Source: Mya arenaria (Eukaryota; Mollusca; Bivalvia; Myida; Myidae). From it: a stretch of DNA of 64,000 nt. Numbering within the stretch: the stretch's first letter is position 1; each line of letters starts with the position of its first letter. A model generated the notes under the pieces. The model was given only the letters and a program-made list of their open reading frames with translations. It did no database searches and was not told the DNA's origin. Positions 1 through 11,766 of this stretch are shown here, one piece after another. Made by a program: the position numbers and the translations under genes. Location of the stretch: assembly GCF_026914265.1 (NCBI RefSeq), contig NC_069125.1:248001-312000 (forward strand), written 5' to 3'.

Positions 1-2090
1 TCCAAATGCTTCTGAGATTTCTAACACATATTAAATATGTTGAGGATAAGTGCTGTGCAAAAAACATTTTTGTTTATGGTATTTTAGAGTTATTGGTCTT
101 TGATTATTTTTCTTTCACTTTTCTATGTTTTTGAGGTATTAACTTCAAACTTCATGCACATATTGGACGTGATAAGAAAAATAGCTGTGCATATGAATCA
201 TTAAATTGTGTATGGTAGTCAAAGAATTGTAAACCTTTGATTATTATCTTTATATTTTTTTATTTTTTTCTTCTCTTCATAACTTTTTTTCATTTTTTAC
301 TTTAATTTAACAAAACACTATTCTGTTTTTGGTATATTAAGGATTATTTTCTTATGTTTATTTTGTGCTTGGCAGTTTTAAAATTATTGCCTAATTGGTT
401 ACTGTATGCTTAAAAGCAAACATCACTCTCAGTGAAACCTCTTATTACAATAGGTGATAGCTGTAGTTTTTCATGGAAACAAGTGTTTGACAGTATGAGT
501 CATTTTTTAGTAGCAATATATTATGTACATTTAAGGTATAAGTTCTCTTTTGCTAATTGTTCAGTTGTTTTTCAGTTGTTGCAATTGTGGACCAGGCCAG
601 AGTTGTACTAAACCAACTAAGACACAATGAGATACAGGAATGACACAATGAGAAACAGGAAACAGGAAAGTGATGACTGATCGCCACCTGTTACAAATTC
701 ATCTAGGTACAGTTTTTATTCCAGATTTGATACAACTGTTAACTGTTTTATGCATGCTATGATTATGTTCATCATGTTTGTTTAAGACCGTGATGATGAG
801 GACAAATCTATTGATTATCCCTTGCCAAAAGGCAAAGTGGATACAGTAATTGTGTAATTGTGCACGTGTGTGTGCGTGTGCACGGAATGTAATCTTGAGC
901 ATAAATCCCCCAGGTATTAACTTCAAACTTCATATACAGATAGATCCCTATTGAGAAGAAGTGCAGTGTTAAGGGACCATAACTCTGTTTACAGTTCTTT
1001 TTGTAATAACCCTTTGTTATATTTCATACTGAGTTTTTGTCTGCAGCAGAACTTGAAAAGTCTTTGAGGTGTTGATCTCAAACTTCAAATATGTACAGAT
1101 AGATCTCATTTAGCAGAAGTGCAGTGCACAGAAACCATAACTCAAGATTTTTTTTGTAGTAGTTGCCCTTTGTTGGTTTTCAATGTTATCCTTTGTTGTA
1201 ATGCACAGTTGTGATCATGCTCAAATATGCTCATTCACATTAAAATTAATTGTCCAGGTTCAAATCCTGTAATAGAAACAATTATTTTCTTTCTGTGTTT
1301 AGCAAAGTTTATATGAACTATCTATCAATGTAAAATAAACTAAGATTTGTGTGTTTTTATCGTTTCTTATTTATTTGTATATTTTTTGTTACATATTTTT
1401 ATGTGCATATATAAAAAATCTATATCACAAAAAGTGTGGCTAATTTTTAATATTAAGATATAATATGTATAAGAACTATCATATTTCAAAATCAACCATA
1501 GAGCTTTTGCAAGATAGATAATAACTTAATGTATCTGATGAACAATAATGTGATTTTGGGATGCCAGCAATAACTTTTCAAGGTGAAAATATGTTCTTGT
1601 CATTGATTTTACATATAAGTAATCAGTATGCAAAGCCCTTTCAAATGATACTTATATGGGGTAACTATCAAATTTTAACATTGAAGCCAATGGCACAAAT
1701 GAATGAAAAGCTCCTTAATAGTTCAATATTTGAAGCCAACAATGGAACTGTGTTTATGTATTGCTTAATGTTCCTTTTTCTTTCAGAAAACTCCCCACAT
1801 CCAACAAGAGACAGTCTGACTTCAAAATCTTCATTGAAGGCAACTTAATGGACAAGACATCCGTCACATAAAGATTCACTAAAATTGGAATGATATACCA
1901 ATTTTAACTTTTAACAGACAAATACATTATAGATTTGAAAATATATTACCCTTAAATAAGTTGGATGATTAACATTTACCTCAACACAGTACAAAGTGCT
2001 CATGTTGAACTATTGTGATTGATCATAGTCTGTCCTTCATTTTTATTAACAGTTTCATACAGTGTTAACACTTTAGTATGGGGACTCATT
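1..2090. other. AT-rich non-coding DNA with a degenerate dispersed repeat
   Basis: No gene is supported here. Three related fragments (about 132-200, 905-985 and 1057-1150) share a core of the type 'ggtattaacttcaaacttca' followed by 'agaagtgcagtg' and 'accataactc'. Related pieces occur at 15370-15500, 47095-47300 and 51540-51610, so this is one old dispersed family with short tandem units. The open frame at 1561-1848 spans a possible acceptor (TTTCTTTCAG ending near 1785), but no partner exon was found. Confidence 0.6.
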
Positions 2091-3168
2091 TTTAGCTCAA
2101 CTTTTCGAAGAATATGGAGAGCTATACTACTCACCCAAGCGTCCGCGTCGGCGTCACCCCTTGGTTAAGGGTTTGCGTGCAAGCACACATAGGTTAATAT
2201 CTCAGCAACTACTTGAGGTATTGCATTGAGACTTTATACAATGGTACTCAACCATCCAACCTACTTAATTAACCAAGTTTGATAACTCTACTTTGCATTT
2301 AATGCCAATAATAGGCCTTTAATATTTGACTTAGAAATTCTGGTTAAGGTTTTGCATGCAAGCACACATAGGTTAATATCTCAGAAACTACTTGAGGTAT
2401 TGCATTGAGACTTGATACAATGGTACTCAACCATCCAACCTACTTATTTAAACAAGTAAGATAACTCTAGTTTGCATTTAATGTAAATAATAGGCCTTTA
2501 TTATTTGACTTAGAAATTCTGGTTAAGGTTTTGCATGCAAGCACACATAGGTTAATATCTCAGCAACTGCTTGAGGTATTGCATTGAGACTTGATACAAT
2601 GGTACTCAACCATCCAACCTACTTATTTAAACAAGTAAGATAACTCTAGTTTGCTTTTAATGTAAATAATAGGCCTTTATTATTTGACTTAGAAATTCTG
2701 GTTAAGGTTTTGCATGCAAGCACACATAGGTTAATATCTCAGCAACTGCTTGAGGTATTGCATTGAGACTTGATACAATGGTACTCAACCATCCAACCTA
2801 CTTAATTTTCCAAGTTATATAACTATAGTTTGCATTTAATGCAAATACTTGCGTTTATTATTTCACTCAGAAATTCTGGTTAAGGTTTTGCATGTAAGCA
2901 CACATAGGTTAATATCTCAGCAACTACTGGATGAATTGCATTGAGACTTTATACAACCACCCAACCTAATTGAATAATCAAGTTAGATAAAAATTCTGGT
3001 TAAAATTTTGCATGTAACTACATTTATGTTAATATCTCCGCACATCATGTATTGCATTGAAATCTAATCTAACAGTGATCCATGCATGTTTCGCCAAAAC
3101 TTCTTAATCCTTACACTGAAAAGCAGCGGAATAGTCGAGAGCGCTGTCTCTGTGACAGCTCTTGTCTC
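2091..3168 (+). mobile_element. Family A element: tandem-core non-autonomous repeat, Helentron-like ends (copy A1)
   Basis: The 5' end reads TAGCTCAACTTTTCGAAGAA. The 3' end carries the inverted subterminal match GGAATAGTCGAG (about 3127), then a hairpin GCTGTC-TCTGT-GACAGC, then TCTTGT. Between them is a tandem core. The layout resembles bivalve 'pearl'-type elements and Helitron2/Helentron-associated elements; that classification is from family knowledge. No open frame is present, so it would depend on another element for movement. Other copies are at 37226-38370 (- orientation) and 63809-64000 (truncated), with lone 3' ends near 4490, 36232 and 58700. Confidence 0.7.
2163..2998 (+). repeat. 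179-bp tandem repeat, about 5 units (core of copy A1)
   Basis: Units begin with GGTTAAGGTTTTGCATGCAA-like sequence at 2163, 2342, 2521, 2700 and 2878, so the spacing is 178-179 bp. A truncated unit starts at 2998 after a 120-bp step. The three central units are nearly identical and the outer ones diverge, as expected for unequal exchange within the array. Confidence 0.9.
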
Positions 3169-5290
3169 TTTGGTCTTTATTCATACTGGCCAGAATATGT
3201 TTACCAAAAAAATCTTAGTATAGATTGATAACTGTTCAGGTTGGACAAAAAGCATGTAGGTTGTTTGTTCTAATAATATAAACTGTAAATGCTTCAGAAA
3301 CTATATATATAATTTTCATGATATTTGTCAGTATTTATTCTCGTCAACATTTAAATAATATTAGGTGAAACTTGTTTATTGGTCAAAATGTGTTTGATTA
3401 GAGTGGCCTCAAGTTCCACTTTATATGAATGAAATTTGGTCAAGTTTTAGAAAAAAACTATGTTCTAGTTTTATAGGCCATATTCTCTTCCCAAGCTTTC
3501 CTTAAAGAATGAATGTAGGTAATATGAAACAGGAGTCACTAAGTCAAGAATTAACAACCTTAAAAATTGCTATTCATAGAGGTATTGTTTCCTCATCATA
3601 AATCACAACTTAGCCAGCAAGACTTTTCAACAAATAAGGCATAACATGTAAAAAGTTAATAATTAGGCACATATTTTAGTGAATAAAATCTTGTGAACAT
3701 ATTATTGAAACAAATAATGTGTCTGGTTCTGAGGTGAGCTATAAAGCACATTGCCTAGTAACAATTGAGCTAGCTCATTATTAAAAGTTTGTTTTAAACT
3801 TGATTTAAATGAATGCAAATCATATATTATTATTTTTAATCTATATTTTTTTTTTAGTTACCTTGTTCTGTTGTTAATTTCCATACTGACTTGGTCAATT
3901 ATGGCTAATTGTCTAACTATATTTTAACTTCTAACCTAAATGTTTCATTGTACTTTTGAGTGTTCTGTTAACTATATTGCACATTACCCTATATGACAGT
4001 ATAAATTCAATAAAACCATGGTTATTAAGTTCCATACATATTGGAGCACATGGTAAGCCTCTAGAAATGTCACTTCTTAAACCTAGATTCTTGATCTGTT
4101 CGCCACATTGTTTTGTTAATTTTTTGTTTATAAAAACAAATGATTGTTTAATGTCAAGGAAACCTTTTTAAAGTTAAAATGTAGATGTACATAGATAACT
4201 GTCAAATATTATTTACCATTTAATAACTGTCTAAAGGCAAAATTTCCATTCATTTTTATATTTGATTTGGGTCCCTAGGGTCATGGTCACTGTAACTAAA
4301 AATAGAAAAATGCTTGGTACTGAATAACTTCAGTTTTAATACATTTAAAACTGAATCTCACAATCAAGGCTGAAGTTCTTGTTGCATTGCAGCATTTCTA
4401 GTTAACTTTTTAATTTGACTCTTTTTATTGCTTTCGACAGGCACATATTACATCATTATTGTATTCATTTTGAAGACAAAGCCTCATTTAATTGAGCGTG
4501 CTGTCCAAAGACAGCTCTTGTTGACATAATTATAAGACACCTTATGTTATGGTTTATATGAACAATAGCTGTTTCTGTGTATGTTTTAGAAGAAACTTCC
4601 ATTTCTTATCATATTGATGGACATAGATATACATACATGTACGGAATTATTGACATCAGATTCTTAGGATTAAATTTACTAATGTTCTGTTCATGTTCAA
4701 AATAGATACAGTTATGGTAAATGCATAGTCTTGTTTGTTTATAACATAGACAACCATGTCTTTTGGTTGTCCTGGTCTCCTGTCCTGTTATGTGAATTGG
4801 GTTTTATGGACATTTTCGATATTGTAGGTCCAATTCTAGTGTCTAGCTGGAAAAGTATTTAGCCTAGGGAGACCTTAGTTTGGGTTATCATGTTGGATAT
4901 GTCTAAATGTTGGCATGTCGGGAAATGACAATTTTAGGCTATGACAAAAATGTAGACGTTGCTGGCCAAGGCTCCACACCCAAGTGACTGTCGCATTATA
5001 TTCTTGAAAAAATGCCTTGGGGTTTTGGTTTGTTATGAATTTTGCGAGTCTGGCAAATATCTGCATTATAAAATTCATCGACATACAGGTGACAGAGAAA
5101 AAGGTCAATTTTCAATGATTTCAAAAGATTTATTAACTAAAAGGGGATCATCATAAATGAATACAGAGAACAAGGTTAATTGATTTGACAGAGGATTGAT
5201 GCAGAGCTTCAAAAATTAAGGAGACAATTTCAGAAAAATGCACATAAATGATTTTTGTTTATTTGTGTTGTTTGATAACTGCTGTGTGTC
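3169..5290. other. Intergenic or intronic AT-rich DNA; one family A 3' end fragment
   Basis: No gene is supported. At about 4494-4520 the sequence GCGTGCTGTCCAAAGACAGC followed by TCTTGTT is a solo 3' terminus of family A. The frames at 3956-4171 and 4959-5156 show no domain, no good splice context and no recognisable composition, so they are treated as chance frames. Confidence 0.55.
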
Positions 5291-5292
5291 GA

Positions 5293-5900
5293 TTTTTATT
5301 TAATTTCATTTTACCCCCCAAATCACACTTCACACAATACATGGTTTCTACACTTTAGGTTTGTTATACTGTATTATAGTATCTATTGAATACAGTAAAA
5401 TTTCTGGTCATTGTATTGCAAAATTTGTGCTAATAATTTGCAATTTTAGAAATTCTCATTTTTATTTAATTTTTCAAACATTTTCCCCAAAATTCACATT
5501 TCACAAAATTACATAGTTTCTTTACTTTTGATATATTAAACTGTAATATTAATGAAATACAGTAATTCTGGTCATTCTATTGCAATATTTGAAAAAGTTA
5601 TTGGCAAATTCCAGAAATTCTCATTTCCATTTAATTTTTCATACATTTTACCCCGAAAATCATATTTTTAAAAAAAAACTGTGTTTCTATATAATATATA
5701 ATAATGTTAAATGATATATATTAGCTGCAGTAGTTCTGGTGTTTTTATTGCAAAATAAGGCAGAGTTATTGGCAAAATTCATAAATTGTCATTTTCATTT
5801 AATTTTTCCAACATTTTACCCCAAAAATCATTTTTTGCGCCATATAATTGTTCTATGATTTAAGTATATTAAATATGTTGCCTGATATGACATAAATTCA
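5293..5900. repeat. About 166-bp degenerate tandem repeat, 3.7 units
   Basis: Units start with TTT(T/C)(A/C)ATTTAATTTTTC-like sequence at 5293, 5459, 5624 and 5792. Each contains a 'ttttacccc.aaaatcac' segment, a 'cagta.ttctggt' segment and 'gttattggcaaa'. Divergence between units is substantial, so the array is old. It is directly followed by the unrelated 137-bp array. Confidence 0.75.
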
Positions 5901-5959
5901 TCAAAATTATTTTTGTGCAGTTTACTCCATTTTTTGTTCAAAAATCTCCGTTTGTATAC

Positions 5960-6485
5960 ATTGAATAGAGAACAGAGGTGTTGAAGCACTGCTTCAACAC
6001 CTCTGAGAATGAGTATAGTATAGTGCACGCTATCACAATGTATATAGACTATAACACAGGTTCAAATTTACAGATAGAGAATAGTGCACGCCACCACAAT
6101 GTATATAGACTATAACAGAGGAATTGATGTAAAGTTTCAAAATCTCTGGTTGATACATTGCATAGAGAACAGGGGTGTTGAAGCACTGCTTCAACACCTC
6201 TGAAAATGAATAGAGTATAGCGCACGCTACCACAATGTATATAGACTATAACAGAGAAGTTGAAGTAAATCTTCAAAATCTCTGGCTGTATACATTGCAT
6301 AGAGAACAGAGGTGTTGAAGCACTGCTTCAACACCCCTAAGAATGAATAGAGTATAGTGCACGCTTCCACAATGTATATAGACTATAACAGAGGAGTTGA
6401 AGTAAATCTTCAAAATCTCTGGCTGTATACATTGTATAGAGAACAGGGGTGTTGAAGCACTGCTTCAACACCTCTGAGAATGAAT
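5960..6485. repeat. 137-bp tandem repeat with a near-perfect palindrome in each unit
   Basis: The landmark palindrome GGTGTTGAAGCACTGCTTCA (continuing CACC) occurs at 5977, 6174, 6311 and 6448. Spacings are 197, 137 and 137 bp. The first interval is longer because a 60-bp piece containing 'acaatgtatatagactataac' is duplicated inside it. The palindrome has 14-base arms (GAGGTGTTGAAGCA) around a single C. Overlapping short frames on the - strand (6033-6300) are shadows of the repeat. Confidence 0.85.
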
Positions 6486-6799
6486 AGAATATATACCGTG
6501 CACAGTATATACTGGTATAGAATATAACACCAGTGTATGTACTGTCACGGTGTATCGAGCATATCCATATAGTGTATAGAGTCTATGCACTGTGTTGATA
6601 TAAGATATCAATCTCAACTTTGTCTAAGCATTCTAGATTTAATATTGTTTTCTAGATTCAAATAATTCACTGTTTAGACATCTTACATATTTAACGGATT
6701 TGTTTAGCTTACTTATTTTAATAGCGTACCATTTCCATTTCACTAAGCCAGTGTCCAGTGAGTTATGGAAATAATATTAATAGCCTTTCTTTCATTATA

Positions 6800-7053
6800 A
6801 AGATGATTATAAAAACGCAGAAATGTTTAATTATGCTTATCACTTTTGCAAGTGCTTTAATCATGTCTGAACCTCCGTCTAAACGTCAGAGAATTGAACT
6901 GTCCCTAGAGGACAAAAGCCTTTAAAGGTTAACTAAGTTAATATTTTGAGTAAACTTACTCCGTACATCAAATCCTCACTAAACCGGAATCCTCACTAAA
7001 CCGGAAATTTTGCCCAGTCCGGACCTTGTCCGGTTTAGTGAGTTTCCACTGTA
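6800..7053 (+). mobile_element. Internally deleted pogo/Tigger-like element keeping the transposase N-terminus
   Basis: A 20-codon frame (ATG at 6863, stop ending 6925) encodes MSEPPSKRQRIELSLEDKSL, the style of the start of pogo/CENP-B-related transposases. It runs straight into a right end ending GTTTAGTGAGTTTCCACTG followed by TA (about 7052). This right end is nearly the same as that of the element at 55469-56410, including the repeated 'tcctcactaaaccggaa' segment. The left terminal repeat was not located. Terminal CAGTGGAAACTC and TA target sites are known for this superfamily. It sits inside the diverged receptor copy. Confidence 0.6.
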
Positions 7054-9100
7054 GAATGAAACCAATAGTGTACTTTATGGATTTCTGTCCAGTTCTTTCA
7101 GTCATTTCTTTATTTTTTATTATTTATTTTTAGACATCATTTTTTTTTCCATTTGATCATATTACAAGACCTCAAAAATGTGATAATATGGTTATCTTCA
7201 TAAGTGTTTAGCTTATACTGAACTTCGTTTAAATCATTAAGGCAAGCAGCATGGCCGTCGACTTACTCAATGCATGCCTGTGTAATTTTCTGTAGACCAT
7301 AACATACGCTTGTACTGTTTGTTTGTTTATTTGAGTTTATCAAGGTCTGCCTGTTTCCATTATGGCTTGACCCCGCCGTGATGCCATCACGACTTAAATT
7401 GTGTGTACATGCAATAATAGACACTTGAAAAGGTTCATGAGAGTATGCATATTAAATACATTATGTTAATAAGGCACAACCTACTACTTCTGTGCGTGGC
7501 AAGTTGTCTTAGTTTTTTTTTGTTACCCACCTGTGTGTATTATTATTGTGTCTCGTATGTTGCCTTATGTTTGAACACATCATTTACCTCAACTTATAAA
7601 TGAAATATGAGAGGTGTTTATTTCTCAGACATATAAACCAGAAAATGAATATGGAAAGAAGTAGTTATTTACGGAGAAAAGTGGTGGTTGAGGTACGGGC
7701 GATTCAAGTATATGCTAGACAGAATGACGACAAGTTAAGTGTTAAACATTTAAAGGCGTAGTTTAAGCCTTCAATAAGGGACCCACACCAGAATGTTGAT
7801 TCTAGGCATCAAAGACGCGGCTGAATGGGTTTTATTGAATATAATACTTTAAAAATATCGATACCCAATTAGCTCAATAAAGTCATGTGACAATATATAC
7901 AATTTTTAACATTCCGAATAAACACGGACATAGCCGAACTATGACGGTTTAATCAACTTTCTAGATCGTAGTTACTCAGTCGTCTCCGGCATACGTAAAT
8001 TATTTAGATTGGTACCTTGCATTATCACTGATAAAATTATTGGTGTCGGGTCGATTCGGCCGAGATATCATTTCGGCCTGATCCTTTTTGGCCTACTTTT
8101 ATTCATAAATGTTTGTTTTAAATCGTGTGAATTACGCTTTGAACGTTCATTTTATATCAGTTAAATTTAAATTGTGTGAATTTCGTTATTGCGACTTATA
8201 TTTGTTAGTAAAATCGTGTGAATTAAGCTTTGTACTTCCATTTTATATCACTAAAATTTAAAATAGTCAATTAATGTCGTGTTAAGGCACTTATATTTGT
8301 TATCAACTGCATGATTAAAACTATTATTCACAATATGCCCGTAAATTCTCACACGCTTATTTACTACCACAGCGTGTATATAAATCGTTTTCACAAAGTA
8401 AATTTCTAAAATAATGAACTCGTATGACCGGCGACCAGTCAATACAAAAACACAGAGAATAACTTTGTTTAATTTCCTGTTTTAAACATTAGGCTTTTTC
8501 GTTTTATATGACGTTTTGGAAGTTTTACACGCATCAAAACGGTTATTGACGACAAATTTTAAGTTGAATAAGAGTTGATATCATTAACAAATCTTCTTTT
8601 TTCATAACTAAAATTTATCCGTATACACTTCCCAATTGACAATTGCAAACATGTATCCCTATAAACGCGGCAGGCCGCGTCTAATAATCGTTACCATGTA
8701 TTTAGAATGGATGGCAATATATCGCTTATATAAGTGTTAAACACCTTTTACTTTTTTTGTTTATTATTGATTTTCAATCGGTCACATATAAAATACATAG
8801 GCTATTCATATTGTTTATACAAGAAATAGTCATTTGTAGTGAGACAATGAGATTATCTATTTGAAATGTGTCAACTCTAAATGTTCTGGAACAAATACAC
8901 ATGATATTCGACCCCTGCTTTGACACACTAGCCATATACAAGGGATGCACAGCAGGGAATTATCATGCCTTAACATAGGCCATTAAAATGGACAAAGACA
9001 AACCTATAACTCTTACATATTACCCTTTCCTTTAAACTTTCTGTCTTTAACTAAAGAAATAGTACTCTTGATGTAACTGTTTTGTTTGTGTTCTATGCAG

Positions 9101-9197
9101 TATGGAAAATATACGGCGTCGAGACAAACATGATGGAGAGGAACAAGCCAATCCTTCACAGCGATGTCCCGTTGATTCCCCGTTGATGTATAGTTAG
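9101..9197 (+). CDS. Candidate terminal coding exon of the second TNFR-like copy (acidic tail)
   Basis: The exon follows an acceptor GTTCTATGCAG (ends 9100). Entered with one leftover base it reads ATG at 9102 to TAG at 9195-9197, 31 codons, containing HDGEEQANPSQRCPVDSPL. This resembles the tail exon at 55191-55267 of the intact gene (HGEEEDSQQHPSTSCEMDLL) in residues and in entry phase, while the acceptor resembles that of the exon at 57035. The frame stops at the exon end, whereas the intact gene splices on. The homologue of the last acceptor (TTTCCATTTCAG, about 9333) would then lie in untranslated sequence. Function is inferred only from the paralogue: a short cytoplasmic tail without a death domain. 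Confidence 0.4.
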
Positions 9198-9420
9198 TAA
9201 ATAGTGAGTACACTTAAGCAAGTCGAGTCATTCTTTTGTCATAAAAATGTAAACAGCTACACAGTCGATTAAGTTTGGTTTCCCAGCTTTGTGACTCCAA
9301 TAGCCAATGAACTATGAATATTTCCATTTCAGCATATCCGGACAACAGTAGATGAGCCCCCTTGACTTATCGAGAGTACTGCGGACATATTGGTGTACGA
9401 ACAATGTCATTTTGGTGCTA

Positions 9421-11485
9421 TCAAAATTTCTAGTTCATATTTCACGAGGCGAAAGAAAGTGATTATATTTAGTCCTCTAAACATTAATTAGCTGTCCGGA
9501 CAGAATTATTTAGAAATTATTAGTGTTGAGCACGAAATGCCGATATACTTTACAGCATGTGTTTAATAACTTCTAATATACCAATTATTGACTAAATAAC
9601 AATTCGGTAGCTGTAATCTGCGTGTTGATTGTCGCTCTCATTAGAGCTATTCCAAATGATTAAATGTGAATATGACCAGCGATCCCTTGGCGGAGGAATG
9701 AGTCTGACACTAATCCTCGTTATGAAACACACATTGCGCTCCAGTTGCGTGGATTTATAATGACTTACCAGAGAAGAGTTGGACTTTGTGCTGAAAGTCG
9801 CAATTGTGAAAACTGTGTTGTGTATAGCACTATTTGGTGATGAAGTTCGCATTTGGGAAATTTGTGTGTGTGTTTTTTTATGTGATATCTATATGAGTGA
9901 ATATTGACTGTAACACTATAACACTGTGATGTAGCAGAATCATATTAGACATTCATGAATCATAAATTAAGTTCATCATCTGAACATAATTGATGTAAAT
10001 ATAAATATACAGTGAGTATGCGAAATTAAAACGATATCTTCAGTACCAGGAGGAAAAGTGATTTATGCGAAAACAAATAATCCACTTTTGGTCGTATATG
10101 TTTATATATTAAATATTTTATCAATGATAAAGATTGTATGAAACATTAAAAAATTTAACATGTAAAAATATACGACAAAAAGTGGATTATTTGTTTATTA
10201 TGTGTATCATAGAGTACAAGAACACATTTGTTTTTATAATTCTCGGTCCAAGAGATCACCTTAGGGACCGAATCGCTCGAATCAGATAGCTCGACTGGCC
10301 AAAAATGCAGTCTAAATACCAGGTAACTGTGAATAAGCACACAAGTTAGCGGATAATGTGTTACCTTGTTTGATGAATTCACGTTGCGAAAGTTACTGAT
10401 AGATTTATGCCACCATGATGATTAATGTTTATTATACTTACACAGAACGATAGATTCGAATTATTTACTTTTCTTACCTAAAAAAACAACAGCGATTGCT
10501 TTATTAAAATCATTATAAGAAATAAATTTACGTCAATTATTCGAATGAGATAAGAAATCGAGAGTAAAAACTCATATATCAGTTTTCTTAATTCGAAGCT
10601 GCACGTTAGGACAACGTTTGTTTAGTTTACGGAAAGTCTTAAGCACAACGTTTAGATAAAGTTGTCTCTTCACTAAACTTTCATTATTTTAATACTTGCA
10701 AATCATTTTGCTTGCCTTAAAATATTTATTCCATTACACATAATGTGTGTGATTGTTTAATGATAATTAGTTGAAATTAGTTACAAAATTTTAAGATTAG
10801 TACATGCAGTTTATCTCAATTCTTTAACTTTTAAAGTTGGTAAACTAATTGTACGTTTTTGTTGATTGATGTGCTTGATATGTTTTCTTGTATATCGATG
10901 TGCGTTGTTGTTATTTTTCTTTCAGGACTTAATAATTGTAAGAGTGGATTTCGTAACGCTTCCATCTGTGATATCTAGTTAGCTTTGTATTTTACGCCAG
11001 CTAGTAATCACATTTGTTGTGATAGCGTATGAATTGTTTTCTTTCTGTTTTTAAATATTGAAATGGGACATCTTGCAATGTATATTTACAATTTGTATAT
11101 GACACTGTCAACCACTTATAGCGAGATTTAATTGACTTTTGAATCATTGTGCAATATTTTTATACATTTGAAGGCAACTAGTTTGTAAGGTTGTAGCTAT
11201 TGATATTTAACTAAACGCTGTTGGGAAAGTTTATTTTATTTGCTTAATAACATGATGCATTTTTATTTTTTGTTGAATATTTCATTTGTAATAAATCCCA
11301 CAGCCCATGACGTTTGATTCTTATTTATGTTATGAAATTTCAGAGGTTAAGTAGAATGCTACAAGGTTTTCTATAGGAGTTTTCAGCTGGAGGGTGCTTT
11401 GGTGCTCGTGGTTGACAATTTAGGTGTTCTCTGGTACTATTATTGAATCACAGTGTACAGTTTATACTCCTCCAATATATATGCA
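9421..11485. other. AT-rich non-coding DNA
   Basis: Apart from the foldback at 10071-10197 nothing is supported. The frames at 9592-9852 and 10155-10382 on the - strand carry no recognisable motif. Confidence 0.5.
10071..10197. repeat. Foldback (hairpin) element, about 127 bp
   Basis: The left arm AAACAAATAATCCACTTTTG (about 10071) is matched in inverted orientation by CAAAAAGTGGATTATTTGTTT ending about 10197. Homology continues inward through 'gtcgtatat' and 'atatacgac', giving arms of about 33-35 bp with few mismatches. It could be a small MITE or an isolated terminal repeat pair. Confidence 0.65.
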
Positions 11486-11639
11486 AAAAGCTACAGAAAC
11501 ATGCTCAGTAGCAAAAAGTTTAAACATAAACCCGGTTTAGTGGCACTTGGCAAACGCCAAAGACATAGAACACAAAATCACAAACAAGAAACATAGAACA
11601 GCACAAAACTCTACAAACAGCACAGTGCATACATGTTAC

Positions 11640-11640
<1 letters not shown>
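11486..11640 (+). repeat. Dispersed repeat with 'aacccggtttaatggcac' core (copy 1 of 3)
   Basis: The sequence ACAGAAACATGCTCAGTAGC, then 'taaacataaacccggtttagtggcac', then 'gccaaagacatagaacacaa' recurs at about 50090-50180 and 53703-53810, all on the + strand. The three copies are clearly homologous and moderately diverged. No protein or tRNA-like promoter is evident, so the class is unknown. Confidence 0.7.

Positions 11641-11641
<1 letters not shown>

Positions 11642-11733
<92 letters not shown>
11642..11733. repeat. (TA)n microsatellite, about 92 bp
   Basis: An uninterrupted TA dinucleotide run joins the dispersed repeat on its left to the inverted-repeat element on its right. The frames of alternating I-Y residues on both strands are produced by this run and are not genes. 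Confidence 0.97.
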
Positions 11734-11736
<3 letters not shown>

Positions 11737-11766
11737 GGTATGTTTATCAAGAATTGTAAGGTACCG

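Larger units (their letters stand above)
6730..9420 (+). pseudogene. Diverged partial copy of the 3' half of the TNFR-like gene
   Basis: Several stretches match, in the same order and strand, the region just 3' of the membrane exon of the receptor gene at 44.75-57.65 kb. Matches: 6750-6790 with about 54975-55005 (CCAGTGAG...GAAATAATAT); 7068-7300 with 55020-55190 (GTGATAATATGG; then TTACTCAA(T/C)(G/A)CATGC); 7545-7600 with 56800-56850 (ATTGTGTC(T/A)CGTATGTT); 9250-9400 with 57540-57700 (TTTCCATTTCAGCA). No membrane exon or cysteine-rich exon was found upstream, so the copy is partial or its 5' exons lie outside the homologous stretch. An inserted pogo-like remnant interrupts it at about 6800-7052. 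Whether it is expressed cannot be told from sequence; pseudogene is the cautious label. Confidence 0.5.

Noticed and set aside
1776..1875. Possible terminal exon after TTTCTTTCAG, one frame reading RQSDFKIFIEGNLMDKTSVT
   Set aside because: 'IEGN' recalls deoxynucleoside kinases, but the glycine-rich loop that should follow is not kept, the frame is only about 27 codons and no partner exon was found.
11520..11759. Frames rich in alternating Ile-Tyr on both strands
   Set aside because: Translation of the (TA)n microsatellite.
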